DNA of 48,195 bases, from assembly GCA_902799075.1 (NCBI GenBank), contig CADBYZ010000038.1, positions 1-48,195 on the forward strand, read 5' to 3'. Shown here in pieces: positions 1-7,677 of this stretch. The position numbers and the translations under genes are program-made. The DNA is from Oscillospiraceae bacterium (GTDB lineage Bacteria > Bacillota > Clostridia > Oscillospirales > Oscillospiraceae). The notes under the pieces are model-generated. The model made no database searches. It worked only from the letters and a program-made list of their open reading frames with translations, and had not been told where the DNA came from. Numbering within the stretch: the stretch's first letter is position 1; every line of letters begins with the position of its first letter.

Positions 1-1
1 C

Positions 2-388
2 GAGGCCATGGCCCGCTCCTTCGAGCTGACCCTGCCCGAGTTCTCGAAGCTCTCCCTCACCGCGAAGAACGTCATCCCCATCACCGCCCAGTGCACCGTA
101 TTCGCCGAGTCCGAGGTCATCACCCTGGTCGGCGAGGGCAAGGCGACCGACGAGATCGCCGCGGGCATTGAGATGGCGGTTGCCAAGCGCTGCTTCGTCA
201 TGGCCAAGAAGGCCGGCGCCACCGATTCCATCACCCTGACCGGCGGCTGCGCCAAGAACGACGGCCTGAAGGAAGCCATCGAGCACGTCCTGAAGCTCAA
301 GGTCGTCAACCTCAAGACCGACCCCCAGCTCATGGGCGCTCTCGGCGCTGCCGAGTATGCCCGCCAGAAGGGCATGGCCAAGAAGTAA
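2..388 (+). CDS. 2-hydroxyacyl-CoA dehydratase activator (HgdC/BadF-type ATPase), C-terminal part
   Basis: The reading frame is open from the first bases of the window, so this is the 3' end of a gene that starts upstream. The visible 128 residues match the C-terminal part of the BadF/BadG/BcrA/BcrD ATPase family. In archetypes such as HgdC, a homodimer bridged by one [4Fe-4S] cluster uses ATP to inject an electron into 2-hydroxyacyl-CoA dehydratase. The cysteine in AQCTVFAESEVI (about 29 residues after the internal Met at base 8) corresponds to one of the two cluster ligands per subunit. LTGGCAKNDGL and DPQLMGALGAAEYA are the conserved phosphate/adenosine-side motifs. The rest of the activator and any dehydratase subunits would lie upstream. 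A benzoyl-CoA-reductase-type subunit is a less likely alternative, and a free-standing activase is also possible. A strong terminator follows. Confidence 0.85.
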   Translation, partial: EAMARSFELTLPEFSKLSLTAKNVIPITAQCTVFAESEVITLVGEGKATDEIAAGIEMAVAKRCFVMAKKAGATDSITLTGGCAKNDGLKEAIEHVLKLKVVNLKTDPQLMGALGAAEYARQKGMAKK

Positions 389-411
389 TCGCTCAAGATT
401 CAGTATAACGC

Positions 412-447
412 AAACAACCGGCTCCAGACGGAACCGGTTGTTTTTAT
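412..447 (+). terminator. Intrinsic terminator after the dehydratase activator
   Basis: A 12-bp stem, ACAACCGGCTCC against GGAACCGGTTGT with one G-T pair and a four-base loop, runs into TTTTT. It lies 24 bp after the stop codon of the activator gene. Confidence 0.85.
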
Positions 448-471
448 GCCTCTCCTGCAAGGGGAGCTTTT

Positions 472-1653
472 TTATACGCTCTCCTCCGGCAGGGCGGGGA
501 CTTCGGCGCGCTTCTTGCCCTTGCCGAGCATGCAGGCGACAGAGCCGAGACCGAAGCAGGTGGACACCAGTCTCACCGCGAAGGAGACGAAGGGGAGCAG
601 GACCAGCACGCGCGCGGCCAGGATGCCGATGGCAAGCTCGGCCCAGTAGTTACAGGGACGCTTGAAAGCCTTGCGCCAGAGAAGCGAGCCCAGAACAAAG
701 CCGAGGAAGACGGGCGCCGCGACCAGGGCCGCAATGTACACGAACAGCATTACAAACGCGGGGCGCACACCGATGCCGGTGATCATCAGGATGATCGCCG
801 CGATCGGCACAACGATCAGCACCGCAAAGCCGATGCCGAAGGTGGCGGCGTACTTGCCGAAGTCCGCGCCGGCGTATTTGCTGTCCTGATTCTCCCACAG
901 CGGCGTGAGCCACAGGAAGAAGTAGGCGACGAGCAGCAGGCCGATATACGTGAACAGGAAGCTTTTAAGTTTGGACAGAACAGGGTTCCTTTCGCGGACA
1001 GGCTCGGTGGGAGCGGAGGGAGCGCTCTCGGGCTGCGTACCGGATTCAGGCTGTACTACGGTCTCGGGCTGCACTTCGGTTTCGGGCGCCGTGTCGTTGG
1101 TATAGATAACAGCCCCGTCAAGCAGCTCCTTCGGACCTGTGACCTTGGCGCTCTCGTTGAAGCGCAGGGTGCCTCCGATCCTGAGATCGTCCGCAAGCTG
1201 GATATTGTCAGCGGAGAGATAGACGTTGCCGCCGATCTCGCCGCCGAGGCTGACGGTCTTGCCGCCGACGAAGATGTCACGTCCGACCGTGCCGCGGATG
1301 TTCACCAGATTGCCCGCCGCATACAGGTCGCGCGCAACATTGCCGGAGATCCCCACATTGTTGCCCGCAACAAAAGCGTCACGGCTGACATCGCCGTTGA
1401 GGGCTGCGCTCATGCCTGCGATGAAGGCGTACTCGCTTTCGCCGTCTACACTGACGGTATTGCCCGCGGAGAAGAGGATGCCCTTGACCTTGGCGGTGCT
1501 CGTCGGATCGGAGCCCGCAAGAAAGACGGTGGCGTCATGCTCGCCGCTGATGCTGTCCTCGCCGAACTCTACCTCGGCAAAGGCCGCCGGGGCCAGGGTC
1601 AGAACCAGCAGCAAGGCCAGCAGGACGCAGGATAAAGCTCTGCGATATTTCAT
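472..1653 (-). CDS. Membrane protein with bactofilin-like (polymer-forming) repeat domain
   Basis: This 393-residue protein begins with a signal peptide (MKYRRALSC then a Leu/Ala-rich core ending near AAFA, about residue 26). Residues 40-170 form short hydrophobic/glycine repeats of the type VNIRGTVGRDIFVGGKTVSLGGEIGGNVYLS, the right-handed beta-helix pattern of bactofilin/polymer-forming proteins. A Pro/Glu/Thr-rich linker (about 190-225) follows, then about four hydrophobic segments (about 233-375). An exported beta-helix tethered to a C-terminal membrane bundle suggests a surface or envelope-organising role, but no substrate is evident. The start is supported by AAGGAGG 10-11 bases upstream and a consensus promoter. 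The gene converges on the activator gene. Confidence 0.7.
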   Translation of the reverse strand: MKYRRALSCVLLALLLVLTLAPAAFAEVEFGEDSISGEHDATVFLAGSDPTSTAKVKGILFSAGNTVSVDGESEYAFIAGMSAALNGDVSRDAFVAGNNVGISGNVARDLYAAGNLVNIRGTVGRDIFVGGKTVSLGGEIGGNVYLSADNIQLADDLRIGGTLRFNESAKVTGPKELLDGAVIYTNDTAPETEVQPETVVQPESGTQPESAPSAPTEPVRERNPVLSKLKSFLFTYIGLLLVAYFFLWLTPLWENQDSKYAGADFGKYAATFGIGFAVLIVVPIAAIILMITGIGVRPAFVMLFVYIAALVAAPVFLGFVLGSLLWRKAFKRPCNYWAELAIGILAARVLVLLPFVSFAVRLVSTCFGLGSVACMLGKGKKRAEVPALPEESV

Positions 1654-1685
1654 GAAACGACCTCCTTATGTAACAGAATGTAAAA

Positions 1686-1714
1686 AGTATAAGCCATTAT
1701 CAGAACACTGTCAA
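1686..1714 (-). promoter_or_regulatory. Consensus promoter for the bactofilin-like protein gene
   Basis: On the minus strand TTGACA (1714-1709) is followed after 17 bp by TATACT (1691-1686), a near-perfect sigma-A promoter, 33 bp ahead of the start codon. Confidence 0.8.
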
Positions 1715-1731
1715 GGGAAGAGATGGAAGCC

Positions 1732-1761
1732 TTGCAAGCAGCTTATGAAATATGGTATAGT
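1732..1761 (+). promoter_or_regulatory. Promoter for the ABC-2 exporter operon
   Basis: TTGCAA (1732-1737), an 18-bp spacer and TATAGT (1756-1761) lie 36 bp before the ATG of the ATPase gene. It diverges from the promoter at 1686-1714. Confidence 0.65.
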
Positions 1762-1796
1762 ATCCCCATCCCAAACACAAAGGCGGTGCTGCCGAA

Positions 1797-3164
1797 ATGG
1801 AACAATTCCTGGGCGCTATAGACTGGAAACAGGCCCTGAACGTCCTGATCAGCTGGCTGCTATTCTCCATCGGCCTGTGGACGGTGCTGGGGAAGCTGCG
1901 GTGGAAAAAGCGCTGGATGGCCTGGGTGCCGGGCTTGCGCTATATTGCCCTGAGCGAGATCCTGGATATGGAGCGCGAGGGCCTTGTCTGCGCCGTCCTC
2001 GATATTCTCGCGGTCGCCGCGAGCATCCTGAACGTCGAGATATTCAGCGAGCGCGTGCAGGTGGCCCTGGCGCTTATCGCCCTGGTGGTCATCGTCACGC
2101 TGTACGTGTACCGTATCCGCCTCTGCCTGCGGCTGCTGCGCCTCTTCGGCCTGCGCAAGCGCTGGCTGTGGCTCTGGATCATATGCGAATGGCTGACGCT
2201 TCTCATCATCGGCACAAGCAAGAAGATCCAGCCCGTCACCGGCGTGAGACTCGGGGAGGACTGGGAGGCCGGGACCGCGCCCGCGGATATCCCCGCCGCG
2301 CCCGCGCATCACAGGCAGGCCCCGAAGACCGGCCTGAGCGTCGACCTGCGCTGCCGCAAGGTGCGCGAGCTTTTCAAGGAGAGGTATCTGCTCAAGGATA
2401 TCGCCCTCGATATCCCGAACGGCTCGATGGTGCTGCTGCTGGGCGGCTCCGGCGCGGGCAAGACCACCTTCGTCAACGCCGTCATCGGCTACGAGCAGGC
2501 GGACGCCACTGTCCTGCTCAACGGCATGGATGTCTATAAGGACTATGCCCAGATGAAGTACCGCATCGGCTTTGTGCCCCAGCAAAACCTCATCCGCGGC
2601 AGCGACACCGTGCAGCACACGGTCACGGACGCTGCCGAAATGCGCCTGCCCGCCGATCTGCCCCGGACGCGGAAAAACGAGAAGGTGCGGGAGGTACTGG
2701 ATCTTCTGGGCCTCAGCTCCGGCGCGGACGGGCTCGTGAGCAAGAAGTCCGGCGGGCAGCTCCGCCGCATCTCGATCGCCATGGAGCTTGTCACCGACCC
2801 CGAGCTCTTCGTCCTGGACGAGCCGGACTCCGGCCTTGACGGGGTCATTGCCCGGGAAATCTTCACAAAGCTGCGCGGCATCGCGGACGAGGGGAAGATC
2901 GTCCTCGTCATCACCCACACCCCCGACCGGGTGATCGAGCTCTTTGACAAGGTGATCGTGCTGGCCAAGGACTCGGGCCGCGTGGGACGGCTGGCCTTCT
3001 ACGGCAGCCCCGCGGAGGCGAAGGCATTTTTCGGCAAGGACTCCATGGAGGGCATCGTCATGAGCGTCAACCGCAAAGAAGAGGGCGGCGAGGGCCTGGC
3101 GGACGAATACATCGAGCGCTACGCCCGTCTTGCCTCAGAGAGAGAGGAGGATGTCAAGGCATGA
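1797..3164 (+). CDS. ABCG-like ABC transporter ATPase with N-terminal membrane region
   Basis: The 455-residue protein has about four hydrophobic segments in residues 13-140, then a complete ABC nucleotide-binding domain. Visible motifs are Walker A GGSGAGKT (216-223), Q-loop PQQN (261-264), a signature reading KSGGQLRR (317-324) instead of LSGGQ, Walker B LFVLDEP (337-343), D-loop SGLD, and H-loop His374. The order and the neighbouring ABC-2 permease recall ABCG-type exporters. The ATPase and permease overlap by four bases (ATGA), so they are translationally coupled and should form one complex. The N-terminal membrane region is not part of a standard ATPase and may sense or anchor. Direction is probably export; the substrate is unknown. 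Confidence 0.85.
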   Translation: MEQFLGAIDWKQALNVLISWLLFSIGLWTVLGKLRWKKRWMAWVPGLRYIALSEILDMEREGLVCAVLDILAVAASILNVEIFSERVQVALALIALVVIVTLYVYRIRLCLRLLRLFGLRKRWLWLWIICEWLTLLIIGTSKKIQPVTGVRLGEDWEAGTAPADIPAAPAHHRQAPKTGLSVDLRCRKVRELFKERYLLKDIALDIPNGSMVLLLGGSGAGKTTFVNAVIGYEQADATVLLNGMDVYKDYAQMKYRIGFVPQQNLIRGSDTVQHTVTDAAEMRLPADLPRTRKNEKVREVLDLLGLSSGADGLVSKKSGGQLRRISIAMELVTDPELFVLDEPDSGLDGVIAREIFTKLRGIADEGKIVLVITHTPDRVIELFDKVIVLAKDSGRVGRLAFYGSPAEAKAFFGKDSMEGIVMSVNRKEEGGEGLADEYIERYARLASEREEDVKA

Positions 3165-4105
3165 ACGAGACAAAGACACGGCATAAAGGCAGACTTGCGC
3201 AGACCCGCATCTACCTCGGCAAGTTTTTGCGCATGTTCCTGTACCAGAGCGACTGGAAGGTCCTGCCCATGAGCGCGGTCATCGCGGCGCTCGTGACCTT
3301 CGTGGTGGGCTCGAACCTCTTCGTGTCCCAGGAGGGGACGCTGATGGGCTGCTTTGCGCTCACCTGCGTTTGCATCTGGAACGGCTGCTTCAACTCCATC
3401 CAGTCGGTGTGCCGGGAGCGCGGCATCGTCAAGCGCGAGCACCGGGCGGGCCTGCATGTGTCGGCCTACATCCTCTCGCAGATGATCTATCAGTTTCTGC
3501 TCTGCCTGGGCCAGACGCTGGTGACGCTGGCGGTGTGCGGCGTGGCGGGCGTACACTTCCCGGCCTCCGGGATCATCACCCCCTGGGGCGTCGCGGACAT
3601 CGGCATCACGATCCTGCTTGTCACCTACGCTTCGGACATGATGGCGCTGATGATCTCCTGCATCGTGCGCACGACTACCACGGCCATGACCGTCATGCCC
3701 TTCATGCTGATTTTCCAGCTCGTGTTCTCCGGCGGCTTCTTCTCGCTGTCGGGCTTTGCCAAAAAGATCGAGGTGCTCACCGTCTCCCACTGGGGCCTGA
3801 ACAGCCTGTGCGCCATCGGGCGGTATAACGAGCTCAAAATGGTGACGCTGTGGAACACGCTCTTTAAGTTCAAGGATATTGAATACATGGGTCAGAAGCC
3901 GCTGCTGCAGCTCATCATCGAGCTGCAGAATGAGAACAAGGTGGACGACTTTCTGTACTGGTCCGGTGCTTACAACACCAATGACGCCTATGTCGGCACG
4001 GCGCAGAACGTGCTGCACAACTGGGGCGGGATCGTTGTCCTGACGCTGGTTTTCGTGGTCGCCGCCATCACGGCGCTCAAGTTCATCGACAAGGACAAAC
4101 GCTGA
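3161..4105 (+). CDS. ABC-2 type transporter permease
   Basis: This 314-residue protein is the membrane partner of the ATPase it overlaps. After a basic N-terminus it has about six hydrophobic segments: roughly residues 38-54, 62-76, 102-126, 144-165, 175-205 and a final one near 288-305. A 70-90-residue loop before the last segment contains the likely extracytoplasmic part. The layout is that of ABC-2/ABCG permeases, which move lipids, polysaccharides or drugs outward. No peptidase domain is present, so this is not a leader-peptide exporter. A hairpin terminator follows at 4124. Confidence 0.75.
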   Translation: MNETKTRHKGRLAQTRIYLGKFLRMFLYQSDWKVLPMSAVIAALVTFVVGSNLFVSQEGTLMGCFALTCVCIWNGCFNSIQSVCRERGIVKREHRAGLHVSAYILSQMIYQFLLCLGQTLVTLAVCGVAGVHFPASGIITPWGVADIGITILLVTYASDMMALMISCIVRTTTTAMTVMPFMLIFQLVFSGGFFSLSGFAKKIEVLTVSHWGLNSLCAIGRYNELKMVTLWNTLFKFKDIEYMGQKPLLQLIIELQNENKVDDFLYWSGAYNTNDAYVGTAQNVLHNWGGIVVLTLVFVVAAITALKFIDKDKR

Positions 4106-4123
4106 ACCATCGAGATATATGTT

Positions 4124-4151
4124 GATCCCCGGCGAAACCTCGCCGGGGATC
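4124..4151. terminator. Hairpin between convergent genes
   Basis: A perfect 12-bp stem (GATCCCCGGCGA / TCGCCGGGGATC, loop AACC) lies between the stop codons of the ABC permease and the glycosyltransferase. It has no long T-run on either side, so it is a plausible but weak bidirectional terminator. Confidence 0.6.
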
Positions 4152-4160
4152 AAAGCATAT

Positions 4161-5150
4161 TCAGCCGTCCTTGTTCTTGGCTTTGTCGTTGAGCCGCATG
4201 ATGAGATGCACGCTCCGGCGCTTTCTCTTCATCAAAAGCTCGGTGAGCAGGCGGTGTTTGGCATTCAGTCCCTTTATATACGGGTTTTCCCGCCAGTTTG
4301 GAAAGCTTTTCAGGAACCACTGCATGAGCTGCTCCTGCACCTCGCTTTCGGGGTCGGCGGCGTTGACGCGCACGGAGGCGGTCAGGAACACGTTGTAAAA
4401 CGCCATGTAGCAAAGCTCGTCCTCGAAGCGCTCATAGAGCCCCGCGTCTTTGTAATACGTGATGATCTCCTGCGCGGCGTCGATGACCTCAAGGTTTCGC
4501 GCGGTATTGGCACTGTTCGTGATGGAGCCGGGGCGGATGAGGTAGCGGTACCAGGGCCTTGCCAGATTGCGGATTGTCCCGGCGCGGGGGTAGAGCTTCG
4601 GCGTTGTGCGCAGGTCCTCAAACCATACCCGGCCCGGAAAGCGCACGCCGCTTTCCGTAAAAAGCGCGCGGCGAAAGAGCTTGTTGCAGGCGGAGGGGGG
4701 ATCGAACAGCAGGCGCGGTGCCTCTTCGAGCGTGAAATCGCCGTGCTCTGCGCAGCCGTAAATCGTGCCCACCGTGTCGCCGGAGGGGTTTACCTGCAAA
4801 ATGTCAAAGATCCCGATATCGAAGCTCCCGTCAAGCGTCTCCAGCATTTCTTTCAGCGCGCCCCGGGAGAGTGTGTCGTCACTGTCCACAAACAGCAGAT
4901 ACTCGCCCTTCGCCGCCTCGAGGCCCACATTCCGCGCAGCGCCCAACCCGCCGTTTTCGGTGGTGATGACGCGGACAAGCTCAGGATAACGGCTTGCCCA
5001 GCCCGCCGCAATGATGCCGGAATCGTCGGTGGACCCGTCGTTTACGATCACAATTTCATAGTCGCCGCAGTCATTGTCCACCACGGAGTCCAGACACGCC
5101 GCGAGATACTCCCGTGTGTTGTACACGGGGATGATGATGCTCAGCTTCAT
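4161..5150 (-). CDS. Glycosyltransferase family 2 protein
   Basis: The N-terminal half of this 329-residue protein is a GT-A domain. It opens with the SIIIPVYN strand, has VNDGSTDDS (37-44) for the nucleotide, ENGGLGAARN (65-74), and the metal-binding DSD within FVDSDD (87-92). The C-terminal half is less conserved. Such enzymes transfer sugars from nucleotide-sugars to cell-surface polymers at the cytoplasmic face of the membrane. There is no transmembrane segment. The start overlaps the stop of the upstream zeta-like kinase by four bases, so the two are made from one message. Confidence 0.85.
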   Translation of the reverse strand: MKLSIIIPVYNTREYLAACLDSVVDNDCGDYEIVIVNDGSTDDSGIIAAGWASRYPELVRVITTENGGLGAARNVGLEAAKGEYLLFVDSDDTLSRGALKEMLETLDGSFDIGIFDILQVNPSGDTVGTIYGCAEHGDFTLEEAPRLLFDPPSACNKLFRRALFTESGVRFPGRVWFEDLRTTPKLYPRAGTIRNLARPWYRYLIRPGSITNSANTARNLEVIDAAQEIITYYKDAGLYERFEDELCYMAFYNVFLTASVRVNAADPESEVQEQLMQWFLKSFPNWRENPYIKGLNAKHRLLTELLMKRKRRSVHLIMRLNDKAKNKDG

Positions 5151-5716
5151 TGCTCGTTGCCTTTCAAGTATTCCGACAGCTCCCGCACCCAGGCGGGGAC
5201 GGCGCTGCCTTTCACAACCAGTTCGCCGTTGCGGTATTCCGCCACCTCGACAAAGCCGTTGTAGTTATCGAAAAAATGCGCCTCGTCGCAGTAGGGGAGT
5301 ACCTTTGCCACCGCCTCCCAGCGGCCCGCAAAGCGGCGGCGCACATCCTCCTCGCGGATGTCATGCCCGCCGTGGCGGACCCGGTTCTCGATGCGCAGCA
5401 GGCATTCCTCGGCGCTGTCCAGGCCGATATAGAAAAGCCGCACACTGTAGCCGCGCTCCCTGGAGCTGGCGGCGGTGAGCTCGGTCTTGCGCCCGGAGAG
5501 CGTGGTCTCCTGCGTAAAGCTCAGACCCTTTTCGAGGCATTCCGTAATACGGGCGAGGGCGATTTTCCCGCCGTGAATGGCGCTGCCGCCGTTTTCGGCG
5601 GTGATTTTATCCACGTCGATGATCTGCCCCAGGTCACTGCGCTGGGCCTTCAATACGCCGGTCAGGCTGCTCTTGCCCGTGCCGTTGACCCCGCCGATGA
5701 TGGTATAGGTTTTCAC
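5147..5716 (-). CDS. Zeta toxin-like P-loop kinase
   Basis: The 189-residue protein carries a Walker A motif GVNGTGKS (9-16), followed by DVDKI (34-38), a conserved TQETTLSG segment (68-75), and a basic helix RHGGHDIREEDVRRRF. This matches the zeta toxin/COG4185 predicted ATPase family, whose true toxins phosphorylate UDP-N-acetylglucosamine-type sugars. No epsilon-type antitoxin is encoded beside it. Its partner is instead a nucleotide-sugar-using glycosyltransferase overlapping by 4 bp, so a housekeeping or sugar-linked kinase role is as likely as toxicity. The start is GTG, chosen because AGGAGGTGAC lies just upstream and the P-loop is positioned normally. Confidence 0.75.
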   Translation of the reverse strand: MKTYTIIGGVNGTGKSSLTGVLKAQRSDLGQIIDVDKITAENGGSAIHGGKIALARITECLEKGLSFTQETTLSGRKTELTAASSRERGYSVRLFYIGLDSAEECLLRIENRVRHGGHDIREEDVRRRFAGRWEAVAKVLPYCDEAHFFDNYNGFVEVAEYRNGELVVKGSAVPAWVRELSEYLKGNEQ

Positions 5717-5769
5717 GCCGTCACCTCCTGCGCTGATTTGACTGATTATAACACAACAAGAGGCAATTG

Positions 5770-5806
5770 AAAAGAAAAACCGGAAGTGCGTTTCACACTT
5801 CCGGTT
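5770..5806 (-). terminator. Terminator of the amino-acid symporter
   Basis: On the minus strand ACCGGAAGTG pairs perfectly with CACTTCCGGT and is followed by TTTTTCTTTT, a textbook intrinsic terminator 18 bp after the symporter stop codon. Confidence 0.9.
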
Positions 5807-5822
5807 GGATGTGTATGCGGTT

Positions 5823-7250
5823 TTACTTCTTGTGGTTGGCGTCGAGGTGCTCCTTCGTGAGCTTGATGGTCACGCCGGAGAGGGCCAGCAGGGCAATGAG
5901 GTTCGGGATGGCCATGAAGCCGTTGAGGGCGTCGGCCAGGTTCCAGGCGTCGGCGAGGCTCATGGTCGCGCCGATGATGATGAAGCAGATGAAGAGAACC
6001 TGGTACACGCGCACAGACTTGTGGCCGAAGAGGTACTCGCAGCAGCGGGTGCCGTAGAGGGACCAGCTGAGGATGGTGGACAGAGCGAAGAGGCTGAGGC
6101 AGACGGCGATGATGATGGCGCCGAGCTTGCTGCCGAGCACGGAGCTCATGGCGGCCGCCACATTGGAGCCGTTGCCGCCGGAGCCCCAGGTGATGTCGAT
6201 GCCGCCGGAGCAGTAGGCGGAGAGGACGGTCAGGCTCGTGAGGGTGCAGATGACGATGGTGTCCATGAAAACTTCAAAGATGCCGTACAGGCCCTGACGA
6301 ACAGGATCGGTCTCGGAGGTGGCGGCGTGGGCGATGGGCGCGGAGCCAAGGCCGGCCTCGTTGGAGAAGCAGCCGCGGCCGACGCCCTTCTTCATGCTGG
6401 TCATGATGGTGATGCCGATGGCGCCGCCGACCGCTGCGGTGGGATTGAAGGCACCCTGGAAGATCATGCCGAAGACGGTGCCGATGTGCTTGATGTTGGC
6501 GAAGATGACGATGAGGGCCGCGACGATGTAGACGACCGCCATGAAGGGCACCAGCTTCTCGGTGACCTGGCCGATGCGCTTGATGCCGCCGAGCAGCACG
6601 AGGCCGACGAAGACGGCGACGATGCAGCCGACAACGAAGGTGCTCACGCGGACCTGGCTGCCGAGGAAGGCAAAGGTGCCCGCCGCGTTGGGGGTAAAGG
6701 AGTCGATGGCGTTGTTGATGGCGTCGGCGATGGACTGGACCTGGGTTGCGTTGCCGATGCCGAAGGCAGCCAGGGCAGCCAGGGCCGCGAACACGGCGCC
6801 GAGCCATGCCCAGTTCTTGCCGAGGCCGTTCTTGATGTAGTACATCGGGCCGCCGACCCAGTCGCCCTTGGCGTTGCGCTCACGGTATTTGACCGCCAGC
6901 AGCACCTCGGAGTACTTGGTCATCATGCCCACAAGGGCCGCGACCCACATCCAGAACACGGCGCCGGGGCCGCCGATGAAGATGGCGCCGGTGACGCCCG
7001 CGATGTTGCCGGTGCCGACGGTGGCGGCAAGGGCGGTGGTCAGGGCCTGGAAGGGCGTAACCTCGCCCGCGCCGGCCTGGTGTTTGTCAAAGAGCTTGCC
7101 GGCGGTGTTCTTCCACCAGTAGGGGATGCGGCTGAACTGGGGAAAGCCCATCCGGATACTGAGATAGAAGCCGGTGCCGACCAGCAGCAGGAGCATTACG
7201 GGGCCCCATGCGATGTCGTCGATCGTGGAAATGAATTGGCTGAGTGTCAT
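5823..7250 (-). CDS. Sodium:alanine/glycine symporter (AGCS family)
   Basis: The 475-residue polytopic protein has about ten hydrophobic segments. It carries AGCS-family stretches such as GTGNIAGV near the N-terminus, the middle GRGCFSNEAGLGSAPIAHA and the C-terminal YGTRCCEYLFG. Members import alanine or glycine with Na+. A glycine riboswitch in the leader says the substrate is probably glycine. The ATG at 7250 is preferred over an in-frame ATG at 7277: GGGAGG sits six bases before it, while the 7277 start would lie in the T-tract of the leader terminator and has no binding site. Transcription stops at the hairpin downstream. Confidence 0.92.
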   Translation of the reverse strand: MTLSQFISTIDDIAWGPVMLLLLVGTGFYLSIRMGFPQFSRIPYWWKNTAGKLFDKHQAGAGEVTPFQALTTALAATVGTGNIAGVTGAIFIGGPGAVFWMWVAALVGMMTKYSEVLLAVKYRERNAKGDWVGGPMYYIKNGLGKNWAWLGAVFAALAALAAFGIGNATQVQSIADAINNAIDSFTPNAAGTFAFLGSQVRVSTFVVGCIVAVFVGLVLLGGIKRIGQVTEKLVPFMAVVYIVAALIVIFANIKHIGTVFGMIFQGAFNPTAAVGGAIGITIMTSMKKGVGRGCFSNEAGLGSAPIAHAATSETDPVRQGLYGIFEVFMDTIVICTLTSLTVLSAYCSGGIDITWGSGGNGSNVAAAMSSVLGSKLGAIIIAVCLSLFALSTILSWSLYGTRCCEYLFGHKSVRVYQVLFICFIIIGATMSLADAWNLADALNGFMAIPNLIALLALSGVTIKLTKEHLDANHKK

Positions 7251-7273
7251 GTGTATTCCTCCCTGTATGTTTC

Positions 7274-7304
7274 CCAAAAATGAACAGCGCTGATTTCTCA
7301 GCGC
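7274..7304 (-). terminator. Leader terminator of the glycine riboswitch
   Basis: On the minus strand GCGCTGA-GAAA-TCAGCGC forms a 7-bp stem followed by TGTTCATTTTT. It lies between the glycine aptamer and the symporter start and is the likely expression platform: premature termination unless glycine binding favours an alternative pairing. Confidence 0.7.
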
Positions 7305-7340
7305 CTTGCAAACAGGTGACCGCCCGAAAGGGGCAGTACG

Positions 7341-7464
7341 CTCTGTCCTTTTGCCTGAGAGATTCGGCCTTGCGGCCTTGCACCTTCGGCACTCCCGGGC
7401 CGCAGGCGGCGCGCGGAGCTTCTCCAGAGTTCCTCAGCCGTCAGTCTCAGCCAGATTCTGACGG
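7341..7464 (-). ncRNA. Glycine riboswitch (single aptamer with flanking hairpin)
   Basis: Read on the minus strand, the segment contains the hallmark CTCTCAGGCAAAAGGACAGAG near its 3' side and CTCTGGAG at the 5' side, enclosing hairpins: the conserved core of a glycine aptamer. Only one full aptamer is present (7341-7429). A 7-bp hairpin CCGTCAG/CTGACGG (7439-7464) just 5' of it may be the ghost partner of singlet glycine riboswitches. Its place before an AGCS symporter fits known genetic contexts. Confidence 0.9.
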
Positions 7465-7495
7465 CGTCAGAGGTATTCGGTTGAAATATGCACAT

Positions 7496-7524
7496 AATAT
7501 ACCATTCAGAAAAAAACTGTGCAA
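7496..7524 (-). promoter_or_regulatory. Promoter of the glycine riboswitch/symporter transcript
   Basis: On the minus strand TTGCAC (7524-7519) is spaced 17 bp from TATATT (7501-7496), so transcription would begin just before the hairpin and aptamer. Confidence 0.75.
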
Positions 7525-7616
7525 GGGGTTTTGTTACAAATCGGCGTTCTGATGGACGGAGGCTTTTCTTTACACCTTTAATCTGTTAAATTGCCACAAA
7601 AACAAGTGTCCGCGTC

Positions 7617-7645
7617 TTGCAAATTCACGCCGTCTGTGGTAGCTT
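7617..7645 (+). promoter_or_regulatory. Likely promoter of the thiN operon
   Basis: TTGCAA (7617-7622), a 17-bp spacer and TAGCTT (7640-7645) lie 32 bp before the thiN start. The -10 box is weak. Confidence 0.45.
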
Positions 7646-7677
7646 TGGGATGTGAATTTCAATCATAAGGAGCGGCT

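Noticed and set aside
3161-4105. The ABC-2 system as exporter of the GG-leader LysM peptides
   Set aside because: Neither protein has a C39 peptidase domain, the permease is ABCG/ABC-2-like, and it lies 35 kb away.
5147-5716. A zeta/epsilon toxin-antitoxin module
   Set aside because: No antitoxin-sized gene adjoins it; the only operon partner is a glycosyltransferase.
5805-7283. A 492-codon open frame on the plus strand opposite the amino-acid symporter
   Set aside because: Its composition (Gly/Ala/Asp/His-rich, no domain) marks it as the mirror of the symporter gene, and it runs into the riboswitch leader.
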